The notes under the pieces are model-generated. The model was given only the letters and a program-made list of their open reading frames with translations. It was not told the DNA's origin and searched no databases. Made by a program: the position numbers and the translations under genes. Below are positions 1 through 10,590 of a DNA stretch of 64,000 nucleotides, piece by piece. This stretch comes from Myotis daubentonii (taxonomy: Eukaryota > Chordata > Mammalia > Chiroptera > Vespertilionidae). The DNA is taken from assembly GCF_963259705.1 (NCBI RefSeq), contig NC_081846.1:93260641-93324640 (forward strand). Reading direction: 5' to 3'. Each line of letters opens with the position of its first letter. Within the stretch, counting starts at the first letter, position 1.

Positions 1-61
1 ATCCATGGGTTCTATCTAGATCCCTCCTCCCTTTGCATCCTACACAATAGTCCCTCTTTAC

Positions 62-196
62 CAGCATCATTTTGCTTTACTTTAGAAGAGATGGAGGTAA
101 AACTCTCTATAGAAGAGGCCTTCCATGCTTTCTGGCATTGAGTTGGCGCCACTGCCTTGTGCCTGCGCTGCAAAGCATCTCCTGAATTCTGCTTTG
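62..196 (-). CDS. Candidate exon C of unit R0
   Basis: The exon is 135 nt (45 codons), open in phase 1-1. The acceptor follows a T-rich tract ending AATTTCTCAG, and the donor is GCTG then GTAAAG. It is identical to 62863-62997. Under the 62.8-kb model it belongs to the gene copy that continues left of the window. Confidence 0.57.
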
Positions 197-566
197 CTGA
201 GAAATTAAATACAAATGATAGATATACAGAACATTCTTGTAATTCCTGTATTTACCAGTCCATTAAACAAAGAGTTGACCGTGTACCACATTCATTGAGC
301 ACACACGGCATGGATGGGTACTGTTATGTGGTTCCTTTAAAATATTCAATGCACGGAGTAGTTATTGTGCTAATATATGTCCTGGGTTTGTTCAAAGTGG
401 CTTCTTTGAAAATGGAACAGAGATTGCTGTCTGCTTTCAACCTGGACATAAAACTATGTTATCTTTGTTAGCTTCCCTTGAAGGTAGTTCTGACCATGAG
501 ATTACTTTTCTACAATGGAAAATAAATGGAAATGACATGTGCCATTTCAGGCTTCGCCATACAAAC

Positions 567-668
567 CTTGAATGTGACCCTCTGTGCTCTTCTGCTTCCT
601 GACTGGCTGGGTTGCAGGCATCTCAGAGGCTCCAGTAGACACAATTTTTTGATATAGTTGATGGATTA
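567..668 (-). CDS. Candidate exon B of unit R0
   Basis: The exon is 102 nt (34 codons), open in phase 1-1, with acceptor TTTCTTTCCCAG and donor CAAG then GTTTGT. It is identical to 63368-63469. Confidence 0.55.
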
Positions 669-1473
669 CTGGGAAAGAAAATTTTTAACATAAGCAAGCC
701 AGAAGATGTGTGTGAAGTCTATAGGGTTTAAGATGTCCAAGATGCACTCGAGAATTTGGAGTGAAAGTTCATATGCATATTATATTTCAGAATTCTATGT
801 GTGGGATACTTAGAGTTGTTTACATGGCATATCAATATGGGAATAAGGATGTAGTTTTGTGTGCAAGTATTTTTGGAATTGTATGCATGTATTAGAGTAT
901 TTCTGGTGAGTGTTTTCCATGTTGGTAAAGAGGATGGGCAATGAGTGTGTGCATGTTTGCAATGTGGTATGACAGCATATGTGAATGGTGCAGGACTGGT
1001 ACTTGTTCTTACTGTAAGACAGTGAGACGGACCGTATTAGGAGAAACGTGTATGAGATCTCAGAGTGTTCAGTTCAGTGAAGATCTGAAGGCCTGGTAGC
1101 TGAAGTGCCATATAGATTAGAAAGGAAACAGATGAAAGTAAATTCTCTTCAGGGCATATAAGTTTATTAGACTTTGACCTAAAGAGGTTTTCTATGTGAG
1201 GGGATGTGGCTTATTTATGGTATTAGTGTGTGCATATTATGGAATTAGTGAATCTGATAATGATTTTGTGATGCAGTGAAGGTAAGACTGTATCTCTGTA
1301 ATGGGAATGGAGAATGGGAAAGAGACATGAAGCGGGAAAGCCTGTGTATATGGGAGAACAAGGGAAAAGAAGGACATACAGAGCCTTACTTGGTATTGGG
1401 GATGACAGATGAGTGAGTGTGTGTGTGAGGATCTCAGTTTGTGCTTCTCAGAGAGTAAGTTCTGAGTAAAATG

Positions 1474-1630
1474 TCATGTACACACATCAGCACTGTCTAT
1501 TGCCTCAGTTTCAGCTGGCGCTATGTTGGAAATTTGTGCTGAGCGACCTTGCCCTGTCCTTGAAGGCACACTGCCTGTTTGTCCCTCTGCAGGAGCCTTC
1601 GTCCTAGTTGCTCTTTCCTGTAGCCCTTTC
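1474..1630 (-). other. Conserved block A2 (R1), possible extra exon
   Basis: This block lies between exons A and B on the minus strand in every unit (also near 5400-5540, 49560-49740, 53000-53180, 56690-56865 and 60390-60550). It is preceded by an acceptor-like TTTCCCCTCAACAGCAG, and an open stretch follows. In R2 and R4-R6 the best donor (for example CACAG then GTAGAG) would end in phase 2, not phase 1, so inclusion would shift the downstream frame. It could be an alternative 3' exon, untranslated sequence or a relict. Confidence 0.35.
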
Positions 1631-1728
1631 CTGCTGTTGAGGGGAAAATGAACTAAGTAGAGAGTATGCTGAGCAATTAAGCTATATCTCTCAATCAAGT
1701 GCAGATCGCTGCTTTGTTTATTCCTTAC

Positions 1729-1947
1729 CATCCTCATCCAGTCTCATATCTCCGTACACGAATACCTTCCTACACGGCTTAGATGGTCCGAAAACAACGG
1801 CCAAAGGTTTACAGAAGGCAGACTGATTCCCTGCTGCTTGACTACAGGCTGGGGCCTCCATTGGTGACATGGGTAGAGGTGCCTTGTCTTGAGTATTGCA
1901 GGGTCCTGGGCAATGGAATAAAAAAGTACACTGAGATGAGGCATTTT
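1729..1947 (-). CDS. Candidate exon A of unit R1 (long form)
   Basis: The exon is 219 nt, open in phase 1-1, with acceptor AATGCCAG and donor GGATG then GTAAGG. It matches the length of the R7 copy but differs at many bases, and the frame is preserved across those differences. Confidence 0.57.
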
Positions 1948-2342
1948 CTGGCATTTTTGTCAATTCAGAAACTGCATGTTCAGTGGACAGTACATTTCAG
2001 GTATCATCATTTCACTTAACACTTGCTCTCACAGTAATTCAGGGGACTTTCCCATTTAAAATTATATTTATTCCAAACTATTGGTAAACTCTTATTGAAT
2101 GGTGTGTTTGGTGGATGTCAGTTGGATTGGGTATCTTGCATGTGATATTTCTGGAGATCTATCTATACACATTACCAACAACTACGAATCATGCCTGAAA
2201 GACAGTATGCAGGGATTAAAAGGTGGATATCAATTCAAATTCCTCATGAAAAATTGTGCATTTAGGAGACATATGGTGTGACTTTTATGAAGTTCTTAAT
2301 GAATATGCATATACTTACATTGCTCTTTATACTGGTATGTAT

Positions 2343-2434
2343 AAAATTTATCCTTTTACAGCTCTGTCTTTATACTGGTATGTATATATATATACATACC
2401 AGTATAAAGACAGAGCTGTAAAAGGATAAATTTT
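2343..2434. repeat. 92-bp perfect palindrome
   Basis: Two 46-base arms pair without a mismatch around the centre at 2388/2389 (checked by position sum 4777). The core is TATATA-rich and the arms are not simple sequence. The paralogous place in R7 (about 61240-61320) has only an AT microsatellite and a single copy of the arm sequence. Confidence 0.88.
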
Positions 2435-3094
2435 TAGTTTTGAAAAAATTATACACTATTTTGTCACTGTCCCTGTTTCAATCTTAGCAAGCTCACTGCT
2501 GCTTAATTCACTGTTTAAGATTATCTTCATGTCTCTTGAATGTGTGTACTATAGTATTATTCATATTTACAGCTAAATGCCATGGTGAATGTAATGTGCT
2601 TAGTGTTTACATTTCTGATGCGTTGGTTAAAACTGGGTTGAGGTATAATGTGTTATTGATTTGGTGTTTGCAAATGTAAATGTGGAATGAGCTTTGTGTG
2701 ACTGAGGAGGGTATGTGTGCTTTCTGTCACTGTGTTAGTTCAGCACATAGTTATTGCATAATGTGTAGATTGCATTATCAATAATAATGTACTCACGTGC
2801 TTTATATACTATGTTGTTTAGATAAGGAATGTTATCACTAAGAATATTGTCTTTGAGACTAGAGCAGTTAGTATATTTCCAAAATGTGAGACAATATTTA
2901 TAGGATGTGGGGATGTGAAATGAAAGTTTATAAGAGAAAAAATACCTATGCTTTAAAAAGAAAGGCAGAGAATGCAGAGAATATTTTGTAATATGCCATA
3001 ACAGCAAATTGCATTAGAAAGTAAAATGTGAAATATTGACTTTCGAGGAGGTTAAAATGAATATGGCCTCTATGGCCTAGCATTCTAATTTTTC

Positions 3095-3450
3095 AGCATT
3101 CACCACATAGAATTTTGGTCATATTGAAAAATATATGTAATAGATTGCCCAGAACATCACATTTTCAAGTAGTCCAAAGTCAAAGCAACCTGAGTGATCA
3201 GAAGATTATAATCAATGAAGAAATAATATTTGTGAAATGATATACATATACCAAAAAGGAACAAAATTAACATCACGTACCACATGGATGAATTACACAA
3301 GTGTAGTAATGAGTGAAAGGAACTAGACACAAAGTATTATCGTGCCTCTTCATTTCCATAAAATTTAAAAACAGGGATACTAACCTAGGGTCCTAGGAGT
3401 CAGAGAAATTATAACCCTTTGGATGGTATGGAATTTTAATCCATGTGGAA
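3095..3450 (+). mobile_element. Old L1 3' fragment inside units (R1 copy)
   Basis: The sequence is similar to the 3' end of old mammalian L1s (GTGAAAGGAACTAGACACAAAG and the following text). It is present between exons A and D in each unit, also at about 6880-7165, 50700-51050, 54120-54480, 57800-58165 and 61975-62340, so it predates the unit duplications. Boundaries are approximate. Confidence 0.5.
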
Positions 3451-3649
3451 TATTAAAAGGAATTAGATGATATGGAAAGTGAGTTCATAGGAATTTCATA
3501 TGTAATGAAAGGGAGTGGGAAACATTGGCTATGAAAGTATATGGATGTTATGGGATCTTCACTTGGGTATCTCTGCACTCTACCTCAAGTTCAGTTCTGG
3601 AGGATCCTACCACTTTGGGCCTGTGTTAAGTTATTATTGCTTCACATGT

Positions 3650-3862
3650 TTCTAGTAAATACAACATGCCCTTGTCCAGATCATATAAAAATATACTTCC
3701 ATGTTTCTCTAATAGGCCCTCTCCCATTCTTTCCTCAAATAGAATGCTGTTTTACACTGATCTCCTTGAGCTTGCTCCAGACCTATTCCTTGTTTTTTCG
3801 CTTGGAATGTATTGCCTCCATTGTTTATCCTATTAAAGATGATGCAGCAGCATTCCAGTTTT
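3650..3862 (-). pseudogene. Exon D relict of unit R1
   Basis: This is homologous to exon D but diverged. Read from the corresponding acceptor, an in-frame TAA appears in the first complete codon. The donor region has no clear GT in register. I regard it as dead. Boundaries are approximate. Confidence 0.4.
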
Positions 3863-3971
3863 TGTCCTTGGCATCCTTGTGTTGACTATTTGGTAGAACC
3901 ATTCAGCTCAACCCTGGGTTCTGTCTAGATCCCAACCTCCCTTTGCAGCCTATTCAATAGTCCCTCCTTAG

Positions 3972-4112
3972 CAGCACCATTTAGCTTGTTTTTAGAAGAG
4001 ATGCAAGATAAACTGTCTGAAGAAGCAGCCTTGCATGCTTTCCAGCCTTGAGTTAGGGCCACTGCCTTGTTCTGTGCCTCAAAGCACCTTCTGATATGTA
4101 TGTTCAGCTTTG
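3972..4112 (-). pseudogene. Exon C of unit R1, donor lost
   Basis: The acceptor TTTCTCAG is intact and the reading frame stays open for 141 nt, six more than other C copies and still divisible by three. The donor GT has become CT (GCTG then CTAAGG), so this exon cannot be joined normally. Confidence 0.5.
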
Positions 4113-4499
4113 CTGAGAAATTCAATACAAGTAATAGAGAGGTAGTTGATGTTGTTATTTGTGTATACTAGTATATCTGTCCATTTAACAAACAAGAAGA
4201 GTCTACTATGTGCCCTGTTCAGTGAGCACACATGGCCTTCATCTTCCCTGATAGTGTAATACGGTTCTCATGAAAATATTAAATGCACAGAAATATTTAT
4301 TGTTAATAAATGTCATGCGTGACTGGGTTTGCACAAAGAATGTTCTTTGAAATGGACAGAGACTGCTGTCTCCTTTCAGTCTGGACACACTGCTATGTTA
4401 TGTTCATTAGCTTCCCTTGCAGGTACTTCTGACCACGTGGTTACATTTCTACAATAGGAAATGAAGGGAAATGATAGGTTATACTTCCAGGCATCACTA

Positions 4500-4608
4500 T
4501 ACAAACCTCCTTTGTGCTCCTGCGGGCTCTTCTATTTCCTAACTGACTGGGATACAGGCATGTTAAAGGTTCCAGGACAGAAAACATTTCGATGTGATTG
4601 ATGGGATC
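4500..4608 (-). pseudogene. Exon B of unit R1, broken
   Basis: The acceptor CCCAG has become CCTGG, and an in-frame TAG lies near the 3' end. The shared ATGCCTGTATCCCAG string, also present in exon T, is still visible. Boundaries are approximate. Confidence 0.45.
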
Positions 4609-5073
4609 CCAGGAAAGACATTTTCAAACGTAAGAAAACTAGAAGATGTGTGTGAAGGTGGTAGGAGTTAAGATGGCCATGACCTACATGAGCATGTGGA
4701 GTGAAAGTTCACGTACATATGGTATTTCAGAATTCTGTGTGTGGGTTACTTTGTTTGATGTGATTACATGGTATAACACTGTGGGAATGAGGATGTACTT
4801 TGTGTGCAAGTTTTCGCTGAGTGGGATGCATATTCCGGGACTTACCTGGGTGTGTTTTCCACGTCTGTGAAAAGGGATGGTGACTGAGGGTGTGCATCTT
4901 TGCTATGTAGTGTGACAGCACATGTGAACAACTGCAGGAGTGGTACCTGTTCAACTTGAGATTTTGAGAGGGAGCCTGTTAGGGAACATGTGCGTGCACT
5001 CTCAGAATGTTCACTCCATGAAGGACTGAAGGCCTGGCTGCTGAAGAGCCATATGGTTACACACACAACAGGT

Positions 5074-7165
5074 GAAATTTCATTTCCTTCTGGGCATGTT
5101 AGGTTATCTGTATGGATTATATATGGAATTAGTGTGTAAATGGGTGAGTCTGAAAATGATTGTGTGAAGGAATGAAGACAAGAGTGTACCTAGGTAATGC
5201 TGCTAGAGAGTGGGAAAGATAGGTGCATGGTGAAGGCCTCTGTATATGAGAGGACGAGGGAAAAGAAGGAGAAATGGAGCCTTACTGGGTATGAAAGAGG
5301 ACAGAAGTGTGAGCCTGTGAGAATCTTTGTCTGTACTCATTTGAGTCTTAGGTTCTAATTAAACTTTCTTACACCGATTGGCATGGTCCTCTACCTCAGC
5401 CACAGCTGCCCCAGTGCTGCTATGTTGGGGATTTGTGCTGAAGGACTTTGCCCAGTTCTAGAATGTACACTCCCTACTTGTCCCTCTGCAGAAGCATTAG
5501 TACTCGTTCTTCTACCCTGAAACCTTTTCCTGTTTTTGAGAGAAAAGTGAGCTACGTAGAGAATAGCCTGAGAGTTAAGCTTCATCTCATGACCAAACTC
5601 AGATCCCACTTTTGTGTATTCCTTACCATCCTTATCGAGACAGGGATGCGTTGGTGGGGAGAGGATACAGATGAAAGGTTTAGAGATGTCAATCCTTTCT
5701 CCTGCTGCCTGATTACGGGCTGGGGCCTCCGCAGATGTCTGACGCTGAGATGTGTCCTCTTGGATGTTGCATTGTCCTGGGCAATAGAATAAAAAAGAAC
5801 ATTGATGTGAGGCATTTTCTGAGGTCCGTGTCCACTCAAAAACTACATGTTGAGTGGATATTACTTGTCAGGCATCTTCACTTCAAATGACACTTGCTCT
5901 CACAGAAATTAAGGTGACTATCACACCTAATATTCCATTTACCCCAAACTCTAAGCAAGCACTTATTAAATGGTATGTTTGTGGATGTCAGTGGCATTGG
6001 GTATTTCTGCATGTGATATTTCTGAAGATCTACATAGATTATCAACAACTTAATGTCTTTTGTGAAAGACAGTGTGCAGGAACAAATGTTGGCTATCAAC
6101 CCAATTTCCTCATGAAAAAGTGTACAATTTGGAAGTACGTGGTGTGCATTTCATGAAGCATCCTGCATGTATCCATATATTTATATTGCTACCTATAGTG
6201 ATATTAATATACAGACAGAGATACAAACAGATGAATTTTTATTTTTGAAGAAATTATATGATTATGTCACTGTCCCAGTTTCAGTGTTAGCCAAGCTAAA
6301 TGCTCATTATTATCATCATGTCTCATGAATGTGTGCTATGTATATTATTCATATTTGTAGCAAAATGCTATGGTGAAGGTAATGTACGTGGTGTTTAAGT
6401 TTATAATGTGTTGGTTAAAACGAGATTAAGGTTTAATGTGTGATTGATTTGGAGTTTGCAAATCTGAATATGGGCTGGGCTCTGTGTGACTGAGAAGGGC
6501 ATGTGTGTTCTTTGTGTGGTAGTTCAGCACGTATTTATGTGTGTAGATTGAATTTCCTATAATGAAGGATTTGTGTGTTTTTCATATCATGCAGTTTAGA
6601 TAGGGAATTTTATTACTGAACATATTCTCTTTCAGACTAGTGAAGTTGCAAAATGTGTGAGGGCATAATTAAAGATGTGAAGATGTAAAAATGAAGGTGT
6701 ATAAGAGAAAGAATAGCTTTGCTTAAAAAAAGATGCAAAGAGTACAACAAAGAGTGTGCAAATTAGGAGGCCAGTAACATGTAATTGCCTTAGAAGTTAA
6801 AAGCATGAAAGATTGAGTTCTCAAGGGGTTAAGATAGAATATGGCACCTTAGGCCCAGCAGTCTAGCTCTTCAGCATTCCCCAAGTAGAAATGTGTCCGC
6901 ACTGAAAAATACTTGTAATAGAATGCCCAGAACATCACCTTTTCATGTAGTTCAGACACAAAGCAACAGAAATGCTCAGAAAAGTATAATCAATGGAGAA
7001 ATTATATTCATGCAATGCCATACAGATAACAAGACTGAAAAAGCTAAAGTCAAATGCTACATGAATGAATATCATAAATATAACGAAGAGAGAAAGGAAC
7101 CAGACACAAAGTATGTATTTTGCACTTCTGTTTACCTAAAATTCAAAAGCAGGGATACCAATCTC
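5074..7165. repeat. Tandem unit R2 (truncated, diverged)
   Basis: This is the oldest-looking unit. It holds the A2-block, exon A and part of the old L1 piece. Similarity to the other units stops abruptly near 7165, inside the L1-derived segment. Confidence 0.75.
5627..5818 (-). CDS. Candidate exon A of unit R2
   Basis: The exon is 192 nt, open in phase 1-1, with acceptor GACCTCAG and donor GGATG then GTAAGG. It is the most 5' cassette exon visible in the left block, since homology to the unit stops near 7165, before exon D. Any start codon or first exon must lie upstream of that point. I did not find one. Confidence 0.5.
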
Positions 7166-8195
7166 ACAAACCAAATAGAAACAGGGGCATGGACACTTGG
7201 AATAGCCTGACCCCTCTCACAGAGGAGGAGAGAGGAGATGGGATGAGAGAAGGTAAAGGGATTAGCCAAAGAGCACATATGCATAATTGATAAACACAGA
7301 CAACAGTGTTGTGATGGCCACAGGAAAGGGGGAGTGGTTGTGGGGGAGGTGGGCAAGACTTAAGGCAGTTGGGCAATGACAACGCTTGTAGTAATAGTAC
7401 CAATGATAAAAATACAGTTACAATATGATGTTGCCAAAGGTCCCCTGGAAGATGCAGAAATCCCAAACAAGTTGGAAATACCAGTTCCCTTGAGGAATGT
7501 GAGCTACCATTAGAACTTTGGTGTTGGCTCCAATCTGCCACCCTCCCACACCTGACCAACAGTTCTTCCAGATACTGGTTGCTTGTTTACTTTCAATCTC
7601 CATAGTAACCAAAGCATTCCAGTTTTCCAGTTTTCAGAAAGAGCCACACTTTCTTCTTAATTTAACCATAATTGTTAATAGTTGTTTTTTTCTTTTGTTT
7701 GTTTTTTTTTGTGTGTGTAACCCATTTTTTCTTACACTTCACATAGTATGCCCACATTTATATCTTCAGAATCTAAATCATAACAATTCATTTTTACCCC
7801 TGAGTAAATAAATTCTATCTGACATTAAACACTCATCCTTTCACAGTAACTATCAGTGTTCAATGTCCTTCTCCCCCCACCCCCAATTTACTGCTCACCT
7901 CTAGGAGCCAGACTTTCTTCCTGATTAACAGGAGAATATACTATTAAAAAACTAGCAACAACAGCATTTACTCTACCAATGCCCTTAGGCAGAAATCAAA
8001 CACAGGGAAATACATTTCCTAAGAAATATTATACTAATCAACCACTATGTCTCTAACAGAGCAACCCAGAGGGACATGATGCAGGTAGCACATGTCCTAA
8101 ACCTCAGTGACGAGGCCCTGGACATCTAAGTTTACTCTCAGACTCCCTGGGCCCTAAAAAGATCAGCAGGCACACATCCATCTCAGTCTCTCAAG
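7166..8195. other. Non-coding stretch, unassigned
   Basis: No convincing coding sequence. The 7200-7400 part has the feel of an old bat interspersed repeat, but I cannot name it. Confidence 0.4.
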
Positions 8196-8365
8196 GTCTC
8201 TCTTCCCTCCCTCGCACCACCCTCTCCCTCTTCCCCTGGTTTATCATCTTTCTCCTCTTCATTCTCTCTCTTCTCTCTCCAACCCACAACTCACTCCCTT
8301 TCCTCTCTCCTCTCCCATCCTCCCTCTTCTTTCCTCACTCTCTCACTCTCTCTCTCCACCATCAA
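8196..8365. repeat. CT-rich low-complexity tract
   Basis: This is an imperfect polypyrimidine run (CTCTCT, CCTCTT and similar) on the plus strand. Confidence 0.8.
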
Positions 8366-8598
8366 AACTAGGAATTCTCTATGTCTTTCTTTAGAAAAGA
8401 GCACCTGGTTACCCTATGCCCCGAGAATGTGCATAACACATACCTCTTGACATGCTTGCAGTTTTGATGAAATGCCTGCCTTCCAGATGTTTCTGTTTCT
8501 CTTTATGATTCATGGTTGAACTCGTTAAAGAGTCACTCAAATCAGATACCTTTCTCCCCCAAACAGCAGAGTTTGGGGGTTCTCCCCCAAATGGGGTT

Positions 8599-8632
8599 CT
8601 CCCCCAAACTCTGCTCTCAGAGTTTGGGGGAG
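8599..8632. repeat. Perfect 15-bp hairpin
   Basis: The arms CTCCCCCAAACTCTG and CAGAGTTTGGGGGAG flank the loop CTCT. A degraded third copy of the arm lies just upstream (8555-8590). Confidence 0.85.
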
Positions 8633-8639
8633 AGTGTCA

Positions 8640-10379
8640 GTTGGTGAAGACAAAGAATAAAATTAACAAATACAATTAATATAAACAAATTACTATCAAT
8701 AATAAGACACTTGAGAGACCTCTCCTCTCACCAAATCACTACTCTGACCAGTGCTTTGGACTCCACCAGGGCAGTTATGATGCACATCATCACCATGGTT
8801 TCAGTGGTGTTCTATGACCTGTGTATGACATGAGTGCACCACAGCCACCCAACCAGTATTCACAGAACTACAAGGCTGCCACACCCACTGGCCAGAGTGA
8901 TCCCTATATCCAATGGAAACACTACCATGAACTTGAATTTTTTATTGTTTACTTCATATCAAAACGAGAGGATAGCTGACCTGAATGAAACAAAAGAAAT
9001 GATTTTATATGTCTAGGATAAGCACATTACTAATTCTCCCCAGTGGTGAGGCTAAGAAATGCCTGAGAAAAGTATGCTTAGAACCATGCCTGTCTCACAG
9101 ACAGTGGTATTTTTATGTAGTATATGCTATTGGCAGTTCTATTTAACTAATGTATAAACATGAGTTATATGTGAGGTATGTATTGGTGTATACTAATATG
9201 TGTGGATTTGAAAATTCCATACAACTCTATCATGTATCGAGTATCGCCCAGTATGGGGAATAGTCTCATGCATTTTTACAACAAGCCATTTTCTCTTTGG
9301 CTATGCTTTTCCTTATCATGTCCCCAGAGGCTTGGGGATAGCGGGAGCCTCTGGCCCTTGTCATGAATCCTGTTCTTGTCAAGCTAGAAGGTCTCATTTT
9401 CCAGGCTCTGTTCTAGGCCCCCATCTAGATCTTCTGGAAACGGTTGGGCTCTAAACAGGGTTTGGACTCTATAATAGAGTCCATTCTACATCCCACCCAC
9501 CACAGAATCTGCCTCATCCCTTAAGAGCAATATGTATTTCCTTAGCAGTTACATTAGAACTTGGCTGACTTAGCCTTCTCAGTCTTCCTTATGCCCAGTA
9601 GGCCCTGCCTCTGGGTCTTACCCCATGTAATCATGGGCAGTATTTTCCAGTGCTATCACCAACACACTATTATAAACAGTGGTGGAAAGAGACTGCACTT
9701 GTGGTGGTGAAAACAATAGAGATGATGTATTATAGAATTGTATCCTTATAACATATTTTAAAAGCAATATAACTCTAGTAATCTCAATAAAAATAAAAGA
9801 AACTACAAACCAATATATGTCATTAAAAAATTACATTTTCAAAGAATTTTGTTACTTCTAGGCTCTTCTACTTTTCTCCATGTTATTTATCTATAACTTA
9901 ACACTGGACTCCGTCAAGTGTTTCTTCAGTTTTGTCTTGGCACTAGGTTTATTTGAGAAGGGATTTTTTTACCTTCATGTGTGAATAACGCTCTACCACC
10001 TGCATTATTATTTGTATTTTGTGCTTATTGCTTCCCATTTTTCTTTTCCTTCAAAGTTTCTTGACCTAAATTATAAATGTAGAGTTTATAATCCTAGAGA
10101 ATTTAGTGATGTGCTTAATAAATAAAGAAGGAGTGAGCAGGATCAATGAGTGTAAACCCTGGTCACTTGGTGTATGGGAACAATATTTTGTCTTTCCACA
10201 TGATATTTGAGATTTCCATAATCACTTAATTGCTGTAGTCATCCCTATATATATAATCTAAGAAAAACTTTTGGATCATCTTTTACTACTAATGATATGG
10301 CTAAGATGACAGCCTCATTAAAACACCCATTATTAGATTTCATAAGGAGGACATAAGAATTAATAGGGTAAAATTGTAA
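8640..10379. other. Non-coding stretch, nothing recognised
   Basis: I see only short chance open frames and no repeat family I can name with confidence. Confidence 0.4.
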
Positions 10380-10590
10380 TATTATATAAAATATAATAAT
10401 ACAAGCATAATATGCTAATTAGACTGGAAGTCCTTCCAGACAACCTTTCAGAAGAAGCCAGGGCTGCCAGGGAAGCCCGGATCCCAGGTGCCTGCTCATG
10501 GCTGGAGGGAAGCCCAGGTTCCGGGTGCCAGAGGGAAGCCAGGGGAAGGAAGGCCTACTCTTGCATGAATTTCATTCCTCAGGCCTCTAG
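10380..10590 (+). mobile_element. Non-autonomous Helitron (short)
   Basis: The 3' end reads GCATGAATTTCATTCCTCAG then GCCTCTAG followed by T, the bat Helitron terminus with a decayed hairpin. The 5' part contains TAATATGCTAATTAGAC, a typical start region. The exact 5' TC was not found, so the start is approximate. Confidence 0.65.

Larger units (their letters stand above)
1..1137. repeat. Tandem unit R0 (partial, cut by window start)
   Basis: This is the 3' part, in plus coordinates, of the FAM170A-like cassette unit, with exons C and B. It is identical base for base, as far as I could check, to 62802-63938. Confidence 0.9.
1138..5073. repeat. Tandem unit R1
   Basis: This is a complete unit of about 3.9 kb in the plus order A2-block, A, old L1 3' piece, D, C, B. 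Its 1138-3540 part is closest to R7, while its D-C-B part is clearly diverged and mostly broken. It may be a recombinant between an old and a young unit. Confidence 0.8.

Noticed and set aside
157..471. Plus-strand open frames repeated in the units (for example 157-471, 5854-6156, 55600-55869)
   Set aside because: They recur only because the units are duplicated. They have no splice sites, no recognisable domain, and lengths and frames change between units, unlike the minus-strand exons.
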